In this document: piece by piece, positions 14,111-25,917 of the stretch
Layout of the letters: each line of letters starts with the position of its first letter
How positions within the stretch are numbered: position 1 is the first letter of the stretch
Assembly (NCBI RefSeq): GCF_900496995.4
Contig: NC_044019.1
Coordinates: 744,001-808,000 of the forward strand
Direction: 5' to 3'
Length of the DNA stretch: 64,000 nucleotides
From: Aquila chrysaetos chrysaetos
Taxonomy: Eukaryota > Chordata > Aves > Accipitriformes > Accipitridae
Notes under the pieces: generated by a model
The model's database searches: none
Told to the model about the DNA's origin: nothing
The model's input: only the letters and a program-made list of their open reading frames with translations
Position numbers and translations under genes: made by a program

Positions 14111-15294
14111 TCCCTCAAACCAGATTGTGTGGTTTACATTATTTGTCAACCTTAAGTACAACTGGCATGTTTGTATCACTCATGCAAAGCCCCATTGTGC
14201 CTCTCTAGAAGGGGGAAGAATCCACACAGAAACGCATCCAAGTTCCTGCCCCGGCAGTCTCATGTCCCTGGGAGATCTGCCCCGCAGGCACGCAGCCCAA
14301 CTGGCTGGAAGAGAGCCTGGGCTTTCCTCAGGATGATGGGTGTTAAGTGCAGGCTCATATAGGTTATATTACAAAGGGCCATTTTAATCAGATGCAGATT
14401 TGTACTTTCTGCCTTGCAGTGCCTAAAATCCACTGAGCCGCAATGACTTAGACACGCACATAGGAGCGCGCACACAGGCGCACCGCCATGTGAACCGGGC
14501 TGCGTGGGTAACCCGAGCGGCTGCTTGCCCGCCGAGGACGGTGCCCACCCCAGCGCCGGGTGACAGCCTGCCGCTGCTGCCCCGTGCTCGGTGGCCTCCC
14601 ACCCCAGCCGGCCTGCCCAGGGGACGGTCGTGGCCCGGAGCTGCGGGGAGGGAAGGGGCAGGTGGGTAGGAAGCTGCCCCAAGCCTCCCGGGAGCCTGCC
14701 AGGGGCTTTGGGGCTGCCTTCTGGCAGCTCCTCTCTCTCCCGAGAGGCTGGTTTGATGTCCCAGGCATGCAGGCAGCCAACGGCAGCCAGGATGGGCTGA
14801 GATGCTGCCACAGCCTGGCTGGAGCGCCGGGCACCGCTGCGGGGTCCCTCTGTCTCACCAGCCATGCCCGGGTCGTCGCAGTGCTGCCAGACCCGGCTGC
14901 TCCTGCTGCCTTCGGCTATCGGTGTGCCACAGGGACACGTGCGGGGTTAGGCGGGGACAGCACGTCAGCACTTTCACCCGTGCCGCCAGGAGCAGGTTGG
15001 AGGGGCGTGCTGTGGTGCTGCGCCTGCCTCTGGGTGAGCAGGCGGGATCCCGCCTGTGATCTCAGTGCTTTATCCCTTCCTTCCCTTCCCTCAGTCCCTG
15101 CAGCCAGAGAAATCCCCGGATGGCTGTCACGGCTCTCCGCACACAAGCTAGCTGGCAGCGCCGAGGGTGTTTCATTCCTCCACCTCCCAGCGACTCACTA
15201 GTGCCAGAAGAGCTGTCCTGTGGGAAGCGGCCAAGGCTTTGCACTGACACAATTGCGCTCGCACATCTCCTCCAGCCTGTTGCAGGCTCTCACG

Positions 15295-15336
15295 GAGGGT
15301 GCTCCCCACCCAACTGAGGGTGCTCCCCACCCGACC
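15295..15336. repeat. Two-copy 21-nt tandem duplication
   Basis: Units at 15295-15315 and 15316-15336, starting gagggtgctccccaccc, differ at two or so positions near their ends. Confidence 0.9.
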
Positions 15337-18300
15337 GAGCCGCCCCTGGGGCACCGGGACCACAGGGCAGGTCTGCTCTGCAGGGAAGGGGCAACCTCCC
15401 CGCCCTCCGCTCAGACGGTCACATCGCATGCCCTGGGGATCACTGTCCAGTGACCAAGGGTCCTCTGTCTTCCTCTGCCCGGCCCCCCCATGCCACCTGC
15501 CCTCTCCTCTGCAGGTCTCTGGACCTGGTTCGGAGCACGTTCCCGGCTGTGCTCCCCGGAGCAGTTCAGCAGGCGTGTGCCCTCCACGGTCTCCTCCCAC
15601 AGTTCACTGCACCACAGCATACACTTGGAGAGCAGGAGCTCATCAGCTGCATTTCTTCTGCAGCATCTCTGAATTGTAAGAGACACCCAATTTTCTGGAA
15701 ATTGAATTCAGACAATAAAAAACTCTGCTGCTCCCAGAGCTGTCCGTTTGCGCTCTGGTCATGTACATATTTGTGCTTTCACTGGATGATGGCAGAGACT
15801 CCCTTGCTTATATGAAAATTCAAAGGGACGGAGCAGAAGTGGAGCCAGGCTGCACAGACATCTGGCAGCACTGGCTGCAGCCTCCAGACACAGACACCCG
15901 TCCCCTCTCGTACCCCGCAGCCCTGGCAGCCACGCAGCCAGCGCTCAGGTAGCCTGTGCAGCATTTGTCCTCGGCGATACTTTTGATGAGGCATTGCCCA
16001 GTGCAAACACATCGTACTAAGGACAGCACAAAAGCTCCCAGCCACAGCATTAAATAATTGTCACAATTTTCTTCTGTAAGGATTAACGTTCCTGCTAACC
16101 TTGCAAACCTTCATTGAACTGTTGTCACCCCCCGAAACGCGGCACAATCGCCAAGGGATTAGGGTGTCTGCGGAGCAGCCTGTCCTCGCTATTGTGCGCT
16201 CCCGGCGGGGTGAGGAAATCCTGCGACATCAGCCGATAAATCCCCGTGGCGGGGACGCCAAATTCACTGCAGGGCCAGGCACAAGGCAGCCCTGCGGGAG
16301 CTTGCGGTGGCACCTGGGAGCCGTCCCTGCAGCGGCCGGGTCGGTGGCACCCGCGCTCGGGGCTGTCCTCCTGGCACGGGCAACCACTGCCTTGGGCACC
16401 AGGGAGCCAGGCGGGCTCCCAGCCCTGTCCCCTCCTGGCAGCAGATCTCCCGGTTTGGCTCTGCCAGCGTGCAGCCACTGCCCACAATGGGCTCCTAGGC
16501 CTCCTAAGCCAGGCAAGCACGTTTGTAAATCTGAATGCTGAGGAAATCCCATAAAAATTTAACAGGAAATACGGAGCCATAAAGGGAAGCTCTTGGCATT
16601 TCTTGCCGGCTGTCTGCAATGCCCGCTGCGCGCGCTGCGCTCAGGCACCTGGCAGCCGCAGCGGGACCTTGGCCGGGACGGACTGCATTAGCAGCTAGTT
16701 CCCACGGCCCTCCCTTCGGAGCAGGAGGAGAGGAGTATGGCAGCAACACAGACTGATGCTCTCGGGAGCAGGACTTCAGTTTCTGCAGAGCTCAGTCTCA
16801 CAGACATACAGCACAGGCAGAAGCTGTGTGGCAAGGATGCAAGAGAAAAAGAATGCTAAAGCAAACACAAGTTTTATGCACGTAGGTCCCAGGAGGGTCT
16901 TACAGTGCTTATAAATGACAATACATATTGTCATCCCAACCCGTGTTCAGTAGCAAAGGAAAAGAAGTGGGAAGTGTCTCCAGCTCTGGAGCCATTGCAC
17001 AATAACAGAGAATGGAAAACAACCTCATCTGCTTGTCCCCAACATCTGGGCCCTGCATCAGCATCCCCACTCCCATGGCACTTTCCCAAGAGAAAGAACC
17101 ATTCCCTCCAGAGAGAAACAGGGAGGATGGAGAGACAAGAGAGTCCAGAGAGAGTGTGGTGCACAGGGAGCAGAGACCAGCATCTTTCTGATGTGCCCGG
17201 TTTGGACTGCTCAACCAGCAAACACTAAGCGCCTGCTCCAGTCCTCTGCTCAGCGCAGGTAAGGACTCTTCTAGCAAGGACGGAGTGAATTCTCCATCAT
17301 GGATGGGTGTTAGTTTTTTGGGCATTCATTTCTGGCAAAGGGCTTGAGCAGGCTCTTGGAGAGGCAGCTGGCTTGGGGCTTGTCTTTTGCAGACCTGCAC
17401 GAAGAGGATCTGCACTGGCAAAAGCAGCATCTGGACCCCCGCAGCCCAGCAGGATCTGTACTTGCCAGCTCTTTGGCAGGGCACTCAGTATTTGGAAGCC
17501 AGCACTTCTCATTGTTACTGCTGTGCAGTGGGATTTCATGGTAGTTTTTCATCAGCTTTGCACGTGTTTGATCGTACAAATAGGGACTGAATCTCCCCAC
17601 AAGTGACAGCAGCCTGGCTGCCCAGGGTCCGTTGGGGTTTTGGAGGAAAGATGTCCCTTCTCATCCAGAAACTCACTGTATTCTCTGTGCACATGGGGAG
17701 AATTTGGCTTCTCTTTTCTGGCATCATGGCAGGGAAAGGGCTTCTCCCTCTGCCTTGGGGATGTGCAGGTGGCTATGCGTGGGAAAAGAGCACTCCTAAA
17801 ACATGCCTTCCGCAAGAAAGTTTAGAACAAACGTGATGCCAGCATGAACATAAAGAGAAGAAGGTCACCCAAAGCCCGAGTGAATTTCCTTTTCATTGGG
17901 CTTTGCCAGCAGGTGGGAGTAAGTGTCCTGGGGAATGGTGCGGGTGGCTGTGGGACCCCCCCGGGGCTGCACCGGTGACACTGTCCTCGGCACCATCTCC
18001 CAGGGGGTGCACCTCAGTGCCCATGCTGAGGGTTTGGCTGGTGGTTGGCCGTACAGCAACCAGGAGCTCCTCCTGCTAAATCCTGCAGCAGGAGCTTTCC
18101 CTGGAAACCTCTGCTGGAGGCAATGTGTTGGCTTTGCATTTTAATCTGTTTTGCTTCATCTGGAGAAGCTTTGAGAAATGAGTCCTGCAGTCAAGCTGGC
18201 TCTTCTCAGACTAATCTCATGAGGCTGAAATGAGCCCTCGTGGGCAGAGAAGGACTGGCTGGGGGCACTCTGAGCCTCTGAGCGCTGGCTGCACCCTGTG

Positions 18301-18889
18301 CTGCTGCAGGACTTCTTCTCATAGAACACTTCTCAGACCATCCCTCATTTTCTATCAGGGTGTCCATTTGCAAAAGCAGGTGGTGACTCTGGTTACCAGG
18401 ATCCATCCTGAGACATCTGGAGGGAGGCTAATTTTCGGTAGATAGCAGCAGATGGGCTTAGTGCCTATTGAAAATGAGGGCCTTCCTATATTGTCCTGAA
18501 GTTTCTAATGGGTTTTGGAAACACAAGCAGCTGCAAAAATCTCCATCTTCTGAAGGCAGGAGGTGGTGATGACCCCGCTTTGCTGGTCTGGCTCCTGCGC
18601 GGGGCAGAGCACAGCGCAGACCAGCACTCGGCCACGCATGCGCAACTGCTGCAGTGAAATCGGGAAAGTTTCACTGGATTCATTTTTCACCAGAGAAGGT
18701 CATGAGGTCTGGGATGGGTGTCCCACCCTGGGAGGAGAAGTCAGCTCATGCCAGCGCAGCCACCAGCGTGGCGGTCCGAGCCGCCGGCAGGCCGGGGCGG
18801 GCGGGAGTCCCCGCTTTGCCCGGCTCAGCATGACCGACGGCTATTGGCTATTCCGGAGCTGGTTTCCATGAGGACTTTTTTTTTTTTTC

Positions 18890-19370
18890 GGTAAAAACAT
18901 TGAACAATTCTGGATTCATCCCCATGTGGAGCGGGAAAAATTTTGAAATCCTGAACATTTTTGAGGGCTTAAAAACAATTTCCCACCCAGTTATAGCCAC
19001 CAGTCTCATCAGGATGTGTTTGAAACCACTCCAGCAGGAGCTGAGCAGAGCTGGTCTCAGCTGGATACTGCTCTCGATGAGAAATGCCGTGGTCAGGGGT
19101 CATGTTTCTTCAGAAAAAAAGTATCTTCAATAGCTCAGGAAGTTATTAGTGTCTGCTAACAATAAGAGCTTTTGGATTGATTCAATAGATGCTCATTTTA
19201 ATTGTAAAATGCCAGTAATGAGAAATGTGCCATCCAATGACTCATTTTTCCCTTGTAAAAATTATTGGACATTTTTATTAGTTTTACAAATGACAGGACC
19301 TCGTATTTCTGAGAACACTTTATACAAGCCTTGCACAAGCCCACTCTCATAAAAGCGTGTCTGTGGTGAC
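18890..19370. promoter_or_regulatory. AT-rich island adjoining the orphan CpG island
   Basis: AT-rich sequence with ttgattcaatag and attgtaaaatg words directly precedes the CpG-dense block at 19,480-19,800. The abrupt switch in composition suggests a regulatory unit rather than random drift. Confidence 0.25.
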
Positions 19371-19479
19371 ATCCGGAGCCACAAGAAGGGGAGCGGTAGA
19401 AAGGCCCAAAGTGGTGAGGACAGCCCACAAGTGGAACTGGCAGGACCGAACCCCAAGAGGGTGGGAAGGGGTGGATACA

Positions 19480-19800
19480 GCGCCGGAGACATGAGCTTCG
19501 GCGCTCCTTCCCAGCAGTGCCTTTCTGGAGAGGCACGGGGCAGACAGGGGGATGGGTGCCAGCCGGCGCCCGGAGGTCCGCCCGGCGCAGAGCCCCGGCG
19601 TGGGGCAGCCGCACCGGCGCTGAGCGGCTGCCCGGGCGGGCGATGCGCCGGGCGCAGGGAGGGCAGGAGCCAGCCCCAGCTGGGTAGAGCTGAGCCGTGC
19701 CAAGGTAAGCGCCGTCCCCAGCCGCGACCACTCTGCAGCCGGCACCGGGCAGAGCGGGACCACGCGACCTCCTCCTCTCCCGACGGAGACGCCGCTTCAT
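19480..19800. promoter_or_regulatory. Orphan CpG island with a splice donor at 19705
   Basis: This 320-base CpG-dense block stands out from its surroundings. Reading + strand, gccaag|gtaagc at 19704/19705 is a near-consensus donor at the island's 3' part, the layout of a CpG-island first exon. It lies 22 kb before the RSPO1 start codon on the same strand, so it could be an upstream RSPO1 non-coding first exon or the start of a non-coding RNA. A 327-codon open frame on the opposite strand covers it, but it looks like a GC-driven chance frame. Confidence 0.35.
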
Positions 19801-20520
19801 GCCGTTAACCCCAGCGCCCAGCTTTATCCATCTTGGCGTTATCTCTGCCGGCAGACAGCGGGGGTCCGGGGTGCACCAGGCTGACCACGGAGCGCGCCTG
19901 CCCTTGGCTTGCAAGAAACAAGATAAGGGGTCGAACGCGGCCAGGGAGCAGGGGGCAGGGGGCAGAGGCACATCCCGGACCCAGCCCGGATGCAGCGGCA
20001 TCGCTGCTGGGCTGCGCGGCTGGATGGGGCTGGTGGGGAGTGCCGACAGGGTGTCCCTCCTTCTCCAGAGAATAGAAGAGCTGCTTTGGCCAGACCGTGC
20101 TCTTTTACAATATCCAAGCAATTTCCCATGGAGAATTAATTTGCGCAAGGGGGGAAAAAATTGTTTTAGGGAAATTCTCATTTCAGCATTTCATTTCTCC
20201 TCTCTTGTTGATATTATTTTTGGTTTTGTTTACATCTCTCATGGCAAGTCCTCTGTAATTCCGCGCGGTGTACCATGAGCTGGCATGATATGACATAATG
20301 CAAGAGCTGAGATAGCCTACTACTTCTATTTTAGTGTGGACGATATTTTAAACTTTAAGTTATCCAGGAAATTTCTGAAATATTTGTCTTCATTCCAAAC
20401 CAGAATGAAAACAATTTTTGAAATGTCGGAAGTTCCCGTGAAACAAGTAGCGAAAGCTTCCAGCTCCGCCGCTGTGTGCGACAGGGCAGCTGTCGGGGAG
20501 GCCCCGGCCCCGCGCGGGAG

Positions 20521-20592
20521 GGCGGCAGCAGGCAGCGGGCAGTGGGGAGCAGGGAATGGGCAGCAAGCAGCGGGCAGCAGTCAGCGGGCAGC
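20521..20592. repeat. Degenerate GGGCAGC-type repeat
   Basis: Repeated cggcag / gggcag / gcagcgggcag words run across about 70 bases without a fixed period. Confidence 0.6.
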
Positions 20593-23389
20593 GTGTCTCT
20601 GCCCATGCCTTGCTGCAGCCTGGCACGCATTTGCTTTCCAGCAGCATGACTGCAATTGTGCATTTAGGGCAGGGGTTTAACAGGAGGGATGGCTGGAGGA
20701 AGGGCACGGGGAGAACGCCTGGCACGTCCCCCTGCAGGCAGCCAGCAGACACAGGGACAGGGTCTGTACGGACCTGACACATGCCACAGCCTCCCAGCAT
20801 CGTCCAGGCTAGGAGCTGGGACAGGGAGCAGGATGTGCCATGGTGCTGACACCAAGGGCAATGGGGACAGGCAGCTCTGCCATGAGCCCATGCAGCAGGC
20901 GCCGTCCTGCATCTCCCTCCCTATCTGGGGCAGGACACGAAGCTGGGCTGGGAGGGCTGTAGAAGCTGGGTCGTGGCAGCTTCCCCCGGCGCCATTCTTG
21001 GTTGGTACAGTTCTGGGCCTGTCTGCGGGCTCTCCGCAGGGGTGTCAGTCCACCCAAAGTCCCTGGGGCTGATGCCTTGCAGAGAAGGTCGAGGCTGTGT
21101 GGGGCACAGAAGCCACTCCAGCAGCCTCCCCACGCTCCAGGGCAGATGGCTTCCTCACATCAGGACGTGCCAGGAGGGACCCATGGTCGCTTTGTAAACC
21201 CTCTCTGGTTTGGGGGGCACCAGCCTGGGGAGGGAGAGGCTCAGCCGGCAGCCGTGGGGCTGCCGACAGGAGGGATCCGCTCCGAGCCACCAGCCCCAAT
21301 GCTGCATCCGCTGAGACTGAGCTGCCGTGGGACAGGCAGCACTCTGCAGGGACCACAGGAAGCCAGGATCCCCACATCCATGTGTCTGGGTGGAAAGTGC
21401 TGTCAGGTTCCCAAAGTATGTGCCTTTGCCTCTGTGCTGATACACTCAGTCCTCAGAGCTTTGTTTTGTGTATTCTGGGAACTGACAATTTGTAAAGACA
21501 TGCTGCTGGGCTAATCCTCCATCAGCTCCTGGAGCAGAGACCAGCTGGGATCTGGCAGCTCTCTCCCTTCTTCCACTTCAGTCTGCTAAAACAGCGAGTG
21601 TCTCTGTAACCAGTAGCTTACAGGTTTTGACTTATATGCAAAGCAGAGCAGCAGCTTTCAGCAGTCAGCAGCCGGGACTGCGCGGGCACGTCGTCCTCCT
21701 GTGCCAGCACGGCGACCTGCTGGACGGGCATGCCAGCTGTGCCAACAAGGTGCTGTGCGCCATGCTGAGTCCTGGGGGCGATGCCAGCCTTGGTGGTGAA
21801 ATCATCTTGGCTCTCTCCTGGCTTCAGAGCCGTTGTTATGCCCTGGAGATGCTCTTAGGGAAGGGAGCTCTTTCCACGGCACGGTTTGCTGTGGCTCTGG
21901 TCCACAAGCTAATGCATCAGGGAAGCAGTAAAATTAGACTCTAAAAAAAGGTACTTTCCGCTTTGTAGGCAGGAAACCTCAAACACTGCACGTACCTTTA
22001 ACAGAGAGCACAGTATCACTGTGAGTCTTGAACCAAGTTAAAGATCACTTGCGCTGTCTCCTCCGTTGAGCCCCCGCGTGCCAGCTCGGTGAGCAGCAGG
22101 CTCCACGGCTGTGCCGGACAAGCACTGGGTAGACCACTAGGAATGGGGAGGCACGTGCGCTGCCTCGCTCAAGGGAGGTTTGGGAGAACAGGGATCTCCA
22201 AGGTGCTGAGATTTCACTGGGGCCAGGAGTTGGTGCGTAGATAGGTGCTGGCTGGCATCGACCCCCTGATCTTTCCCATCGGTTAGCAGGTAGTGAACAT
22301 GGAGCTGGAACCAGTGTTCACTAATCCTGGGGCTGCCAAGGAGAAAGGCTGCACAGTGACATCCTCAGCGAGCCAGCTGTCAGTGGAGAATAAATACAGC
22401 CCTGAGAGCTGCACTGTGCATGCAATTTGGAGGAGTCAGAACAGCAGGATGCTGCTGTTAACCACTGGCGGCCCAAACAGACACCAGTGTCCCTGCAGAC
22501 TGGCTGGCTTGCTCCAGCCTGACCCCAGCTTGCCTGTGCCCACTTGCTCCTGATCCCAGCCAGTGCTGCTGCGGCTCGGTTTGGGGTTAGCCATGACTGC
22601 TGTCATGGGAGGGTAGCACGAGTGGTGCCATCGGAGAGACTGTGGCGTACCCTGAAACGTTCAGTGCCTCTTTGCCGAAGTCCCACTCTGACGGGACAGC
22701 CTGGGCTGCGCTGCCTGTCCTGGGCTGTCCCCTCCAGCACACCGTGTGGAAGCTGGCAGGAGAAACCTGCCAGCAGAGCTGTGTGTGCTGTGCCCATCGC
22801 TGGAGTGCCCCTGTCCCGGGTTTGGGATTGAGGTCCTGGGGCTGTGCCCATCACCCCAACGTGCAGCTGGCACAAGAGCTGCCCCCTCCATCGCCTCTTG
22901 GGCTGTACCTGGAAAAGGCAGAGCCTGGGGAGGCACGTAGCCGAGGGACCAGCTCTGCGGCACAAGGGCACCTGCCCCAGGTCACCCTAGATGCCAATGG
23001 CTGAGCAGGGACCTGGCCTGCCCCAGTTGTCCCCCTGCTCCCAGGTATGTGCTGTGGGGGCACAGCCACCTGCCAGGTGGGAAATCCGCTGCTGGACAGG
23101 ACCAGCACGCGGCTGGGGTTTGCCCTTCGCAAAGACGGGCAGTTTCTCTGCACAGTGGGAGGGTGAGGCAGGGTTAAAGGGACAAGGCATGTCCCCATGG
23201 CACAGAGCTGCCCCCGCAGTGCAGAGGGGGCCCTGTGGGCAGGGGGTGCACTGCGGAACTGTGGGAGCTGAGCGTCTGTCGGGCTCATCCCTGGAAAATG
23301 GGATCATCCTGCAGCCCTCCGTGGGAAGGTGCCATTGCTCTGCCTGTAAAGGGCCTGTAATTTTCAAGAAAACTCATTTTGAAACTGAC

Positions 23390-23960
23390 TGAAGTCTGTC
23401 AGAGCAAATTAGTTGCAGTTTCAGCTAGCCACTTGTTTCTGGTTTAACCCTGGGAAAGCAACTGGGCTACAAATGTTTACCTTATGAGGTAAACCATCAA
23501 TATCCTTGAAACTTTGATTAAAAAAAATACTGGACTAGAGCATCTTGTGGGTTTCTTTTTTTTTTTTTTTTCCTGATTCGTTTCACAATATGCCAGAAGC
23601 ATGGCTTGAGTTAGGGCTTTGGCAGGGGCTTTTATCATGATGGATATAGTGGAGGATAGAAAAGAAATTTGGTTATCAGAGGATGCCAGAACTCAACTTC
23701 CTAGCACATACATTTAATAATGCAAAAGTTCTCCTTTAAAGGTCTCCTTAGAACAAATCCTAGTCATCACAAAATCCATGGAGATAAATTAAATTACATT
23801 TTAATAGTGGAGAACTCATTCCTGGGCCGGGCGCAACAGTGAAAGTATGTTCTCTCTTAGACAAAAGTAGCCTCATCTCCCATCAAAAATCTGAATGTTA
23901 CCATATGAAAAACTTAATTGGAAATAAAACCCTGAAGCTCCCAGGGCAGAGGCACTACGA
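23390..23960. promoter_or_regulatory. AT-rich island, candidate conserved non-coding element
   Basis: AT-rich non-coding block interrupted by the T16 tract at 23556-23571. Open frames are short on both strands. Composition is the only support. Confidence 0.2.
23556..23571. repeat. T16 homopolymer
   Basis: Sixteen consecutive T. Other T tracts in this upstream region are T13 at 18876-18888 and T17 at 25901-25917. None carries a recognisable retroposon next to it. Confidence 0.9.
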
Positions 23961-25416
23961 GAGGCTGTCACAGCTGTGGTAGCTCTCTTGCCGACACTAC
24001 AGTCACCGGAGCATTATTATTGTCCCCCCTTGTAAATGAAAAGGCATCTTGAAGAGACAGCATCTAATACGCATTTGCTGGAACTTCATTGGGAAGTGGC
24101 TGGCCACAGACAGCTTTGTCCAGCATAACCTAAGCTCTTCCTCAGGGAGCAAAGATGCAAAGCAAGGAGAAGCACTGCGCTTCCCACACACGCTTCGTGT
24201 GCTTCGGAGCCCCACAACGGGCTCCGGCAGCGCCTGCTCTGCCGCCCAGCCCGGCTGAAGCATTCTTGCCTTTGCCTGGGATCATTGTTTTCTGCCCTGC
24301 CATCTTTTAAAGCCAGGCTCAATCCATTCTCTTCTTCACGCTGTCATCTTGAAGATATTTAAAATGCATACAAACGCTTCCCGTGCAGACGCAGATATTT
24401 AAAGTGGACGGCGTGTGCAATAAGTGCCGCAGTACGGGGTGATGTGGGGTGATGATGTGGGGTGAGGCGGGGTGCAGGCTGGGCCAGCCTCACCTCGAGG
24501 TCCTGCGAGATGAACACTTCCAAAAACTGAAAGAAAGGGGAAAAAAGGCAGAGAGAGAGAGAGGGAAGAGCTGCCGCAGCTCTTCGGCTCATCCCTTCCG
24601 CCGAGCTGTGGGCCTGCTGACTGGGGCTGGGCTTGCCCCGGCATGGCGGCCGTCCTGCCCTTCACTTCCTGATCTTCCCCTCGGCCTCCCCATCTCGGCC
24701 TCCCCCTTCCCCTTGCCCCAGCCCCGGGAGCCTGAACCCCCGCTCTCCGCCCTGTCTCCTCCATCCCCGAAAGCAGGGCCCGGCCCCCCGTGCTGCCCGG
24801 CCTCCTCCCTGCAGCTCCCCGCAGCGCGCGGGGCTGGGCCTTGCTCCTCTCAATGTCTGTACAATTACCAAAATCCCTCGGCAGAATTAGCTCCTTGCAG
24901 AGCACTGCATTCAATTAATTATATAGTTTAAAACACAATACGTAGACATATCCCATCCACACCAGCAAAGCGTTTGGCTCCACTGGAAATCTCTGAAAAG
25001 CCGCAGTGCAGCAGAAGGCAGGCCGTGCGCACAGGCCTAGCCGTGCTTCCTCGGCGTAGTCACGGGGGATAGTCTTTAATTGTAATTAAAATAATTATAG
25101 GTGTACTGCAAACGTCTCGGAGAGCACAGCGGAGCGAGCGCATTTCTACAGCTCTTGCTGCACAAGGGTCCCCTCAGCGCACGTTTTCAGCTGATTTATT
25201 TGGGCTGGTTTCAGTACAGCAATATTCCTGTCTGCCAGCGCGGGCCTGGACTGACGTGTGCGGCTCCCTCCCCGGGGTACGCGTGTCCGCCATTAGTGGG
25301 GATGCAGGGACAGGCACTATTCACCCTCCAGTGCTGCTTTGGTACAAGCCGGAGCACCGGCACCAGTGCCGTGGCCCTTTGCGGGTCAGCGGGAACCTCC
25401 GGCTCACGCCTGTGGG

Positions 25417-25472
25417 GGTCCCAAATAGCCCCAGGGTCCCGAAGCCACCCGAGGGTCCCCAAACCACCCCAG
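25417..25472. repeat. Three-copy 18-19-nt tandem repeat
   Basis: Units start ggtccc and end in ccag or ccgag at 25417-25434, 25435-25453 and 25454-25472, with moderate divergence. Confidence 0.8.
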
Positions 25473-25900
25473 GGTTCCTCCTGCCGGCAGCCCGCTCTCT
25501 GCGAGGGCACGGCTGTGGCGGCCAGGAGCTCAGCCAGGGGCTCACCCTGGCCCCAGCCACTCCTGGGCCCCATGTCGGTCCCAGAGCCAGCCCAGCCGGC
25601 CGTGGGTCTCCGCTCTTGCTGCTGCAGGTTACTGATGGGGGGACTCGGGACTCCCGAGGTCACCAGCCTGCGTCCCCATGCAGCCATGGGAGCCCGCAAC
25701 AATTACAAGCTTCCTGCGTGTCCTTCCTCTGGGGTTTTGTCACACATGATGTCTCACATCTGGGATTCGACCGGTTGGTGGGGATGGTAGTGCTATTTCC
25801 ATGTCAAGCTGTAGCTTTTTTACCCCCAGCCGTTTCAGGGCTTACAGCTATTGTGTGGTTTTTTTAATGTTGCAAGAATTTATATTGGGAAAAAAGTGCC

Positions 25901-25917
25901 TTTTTTTTTTTTTTTTT
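25901..25917. repeat. T17 homopolymer
   Basis: Seventeen consecutive T inside a pyrimidine-rich run following aaaagtgcc. Confidence 0.9.

Larger units (their letters stand above)
8891..19479. other. Gene-free region, mixed composition
   Basis: Nothing coding was recognised. AT-rich islands occur at about 8,930-9,070, 13,740-14,110 and 18,890-19,370. GC-rich parts at 9,840-12,250 and 14,460-15,060 give long but meaningless frames. A 21-nt tandem duplication lies at 15295-15336 and a T13 tract at 18876-18888. Confidence 0.7.

Noticed and set aside
19198-20181. 327-codon open frame on the - strand
   Set aside because: It spans the CpG island where stop codons are rare. Its two ends in AT-rich DNA show no family similarity.
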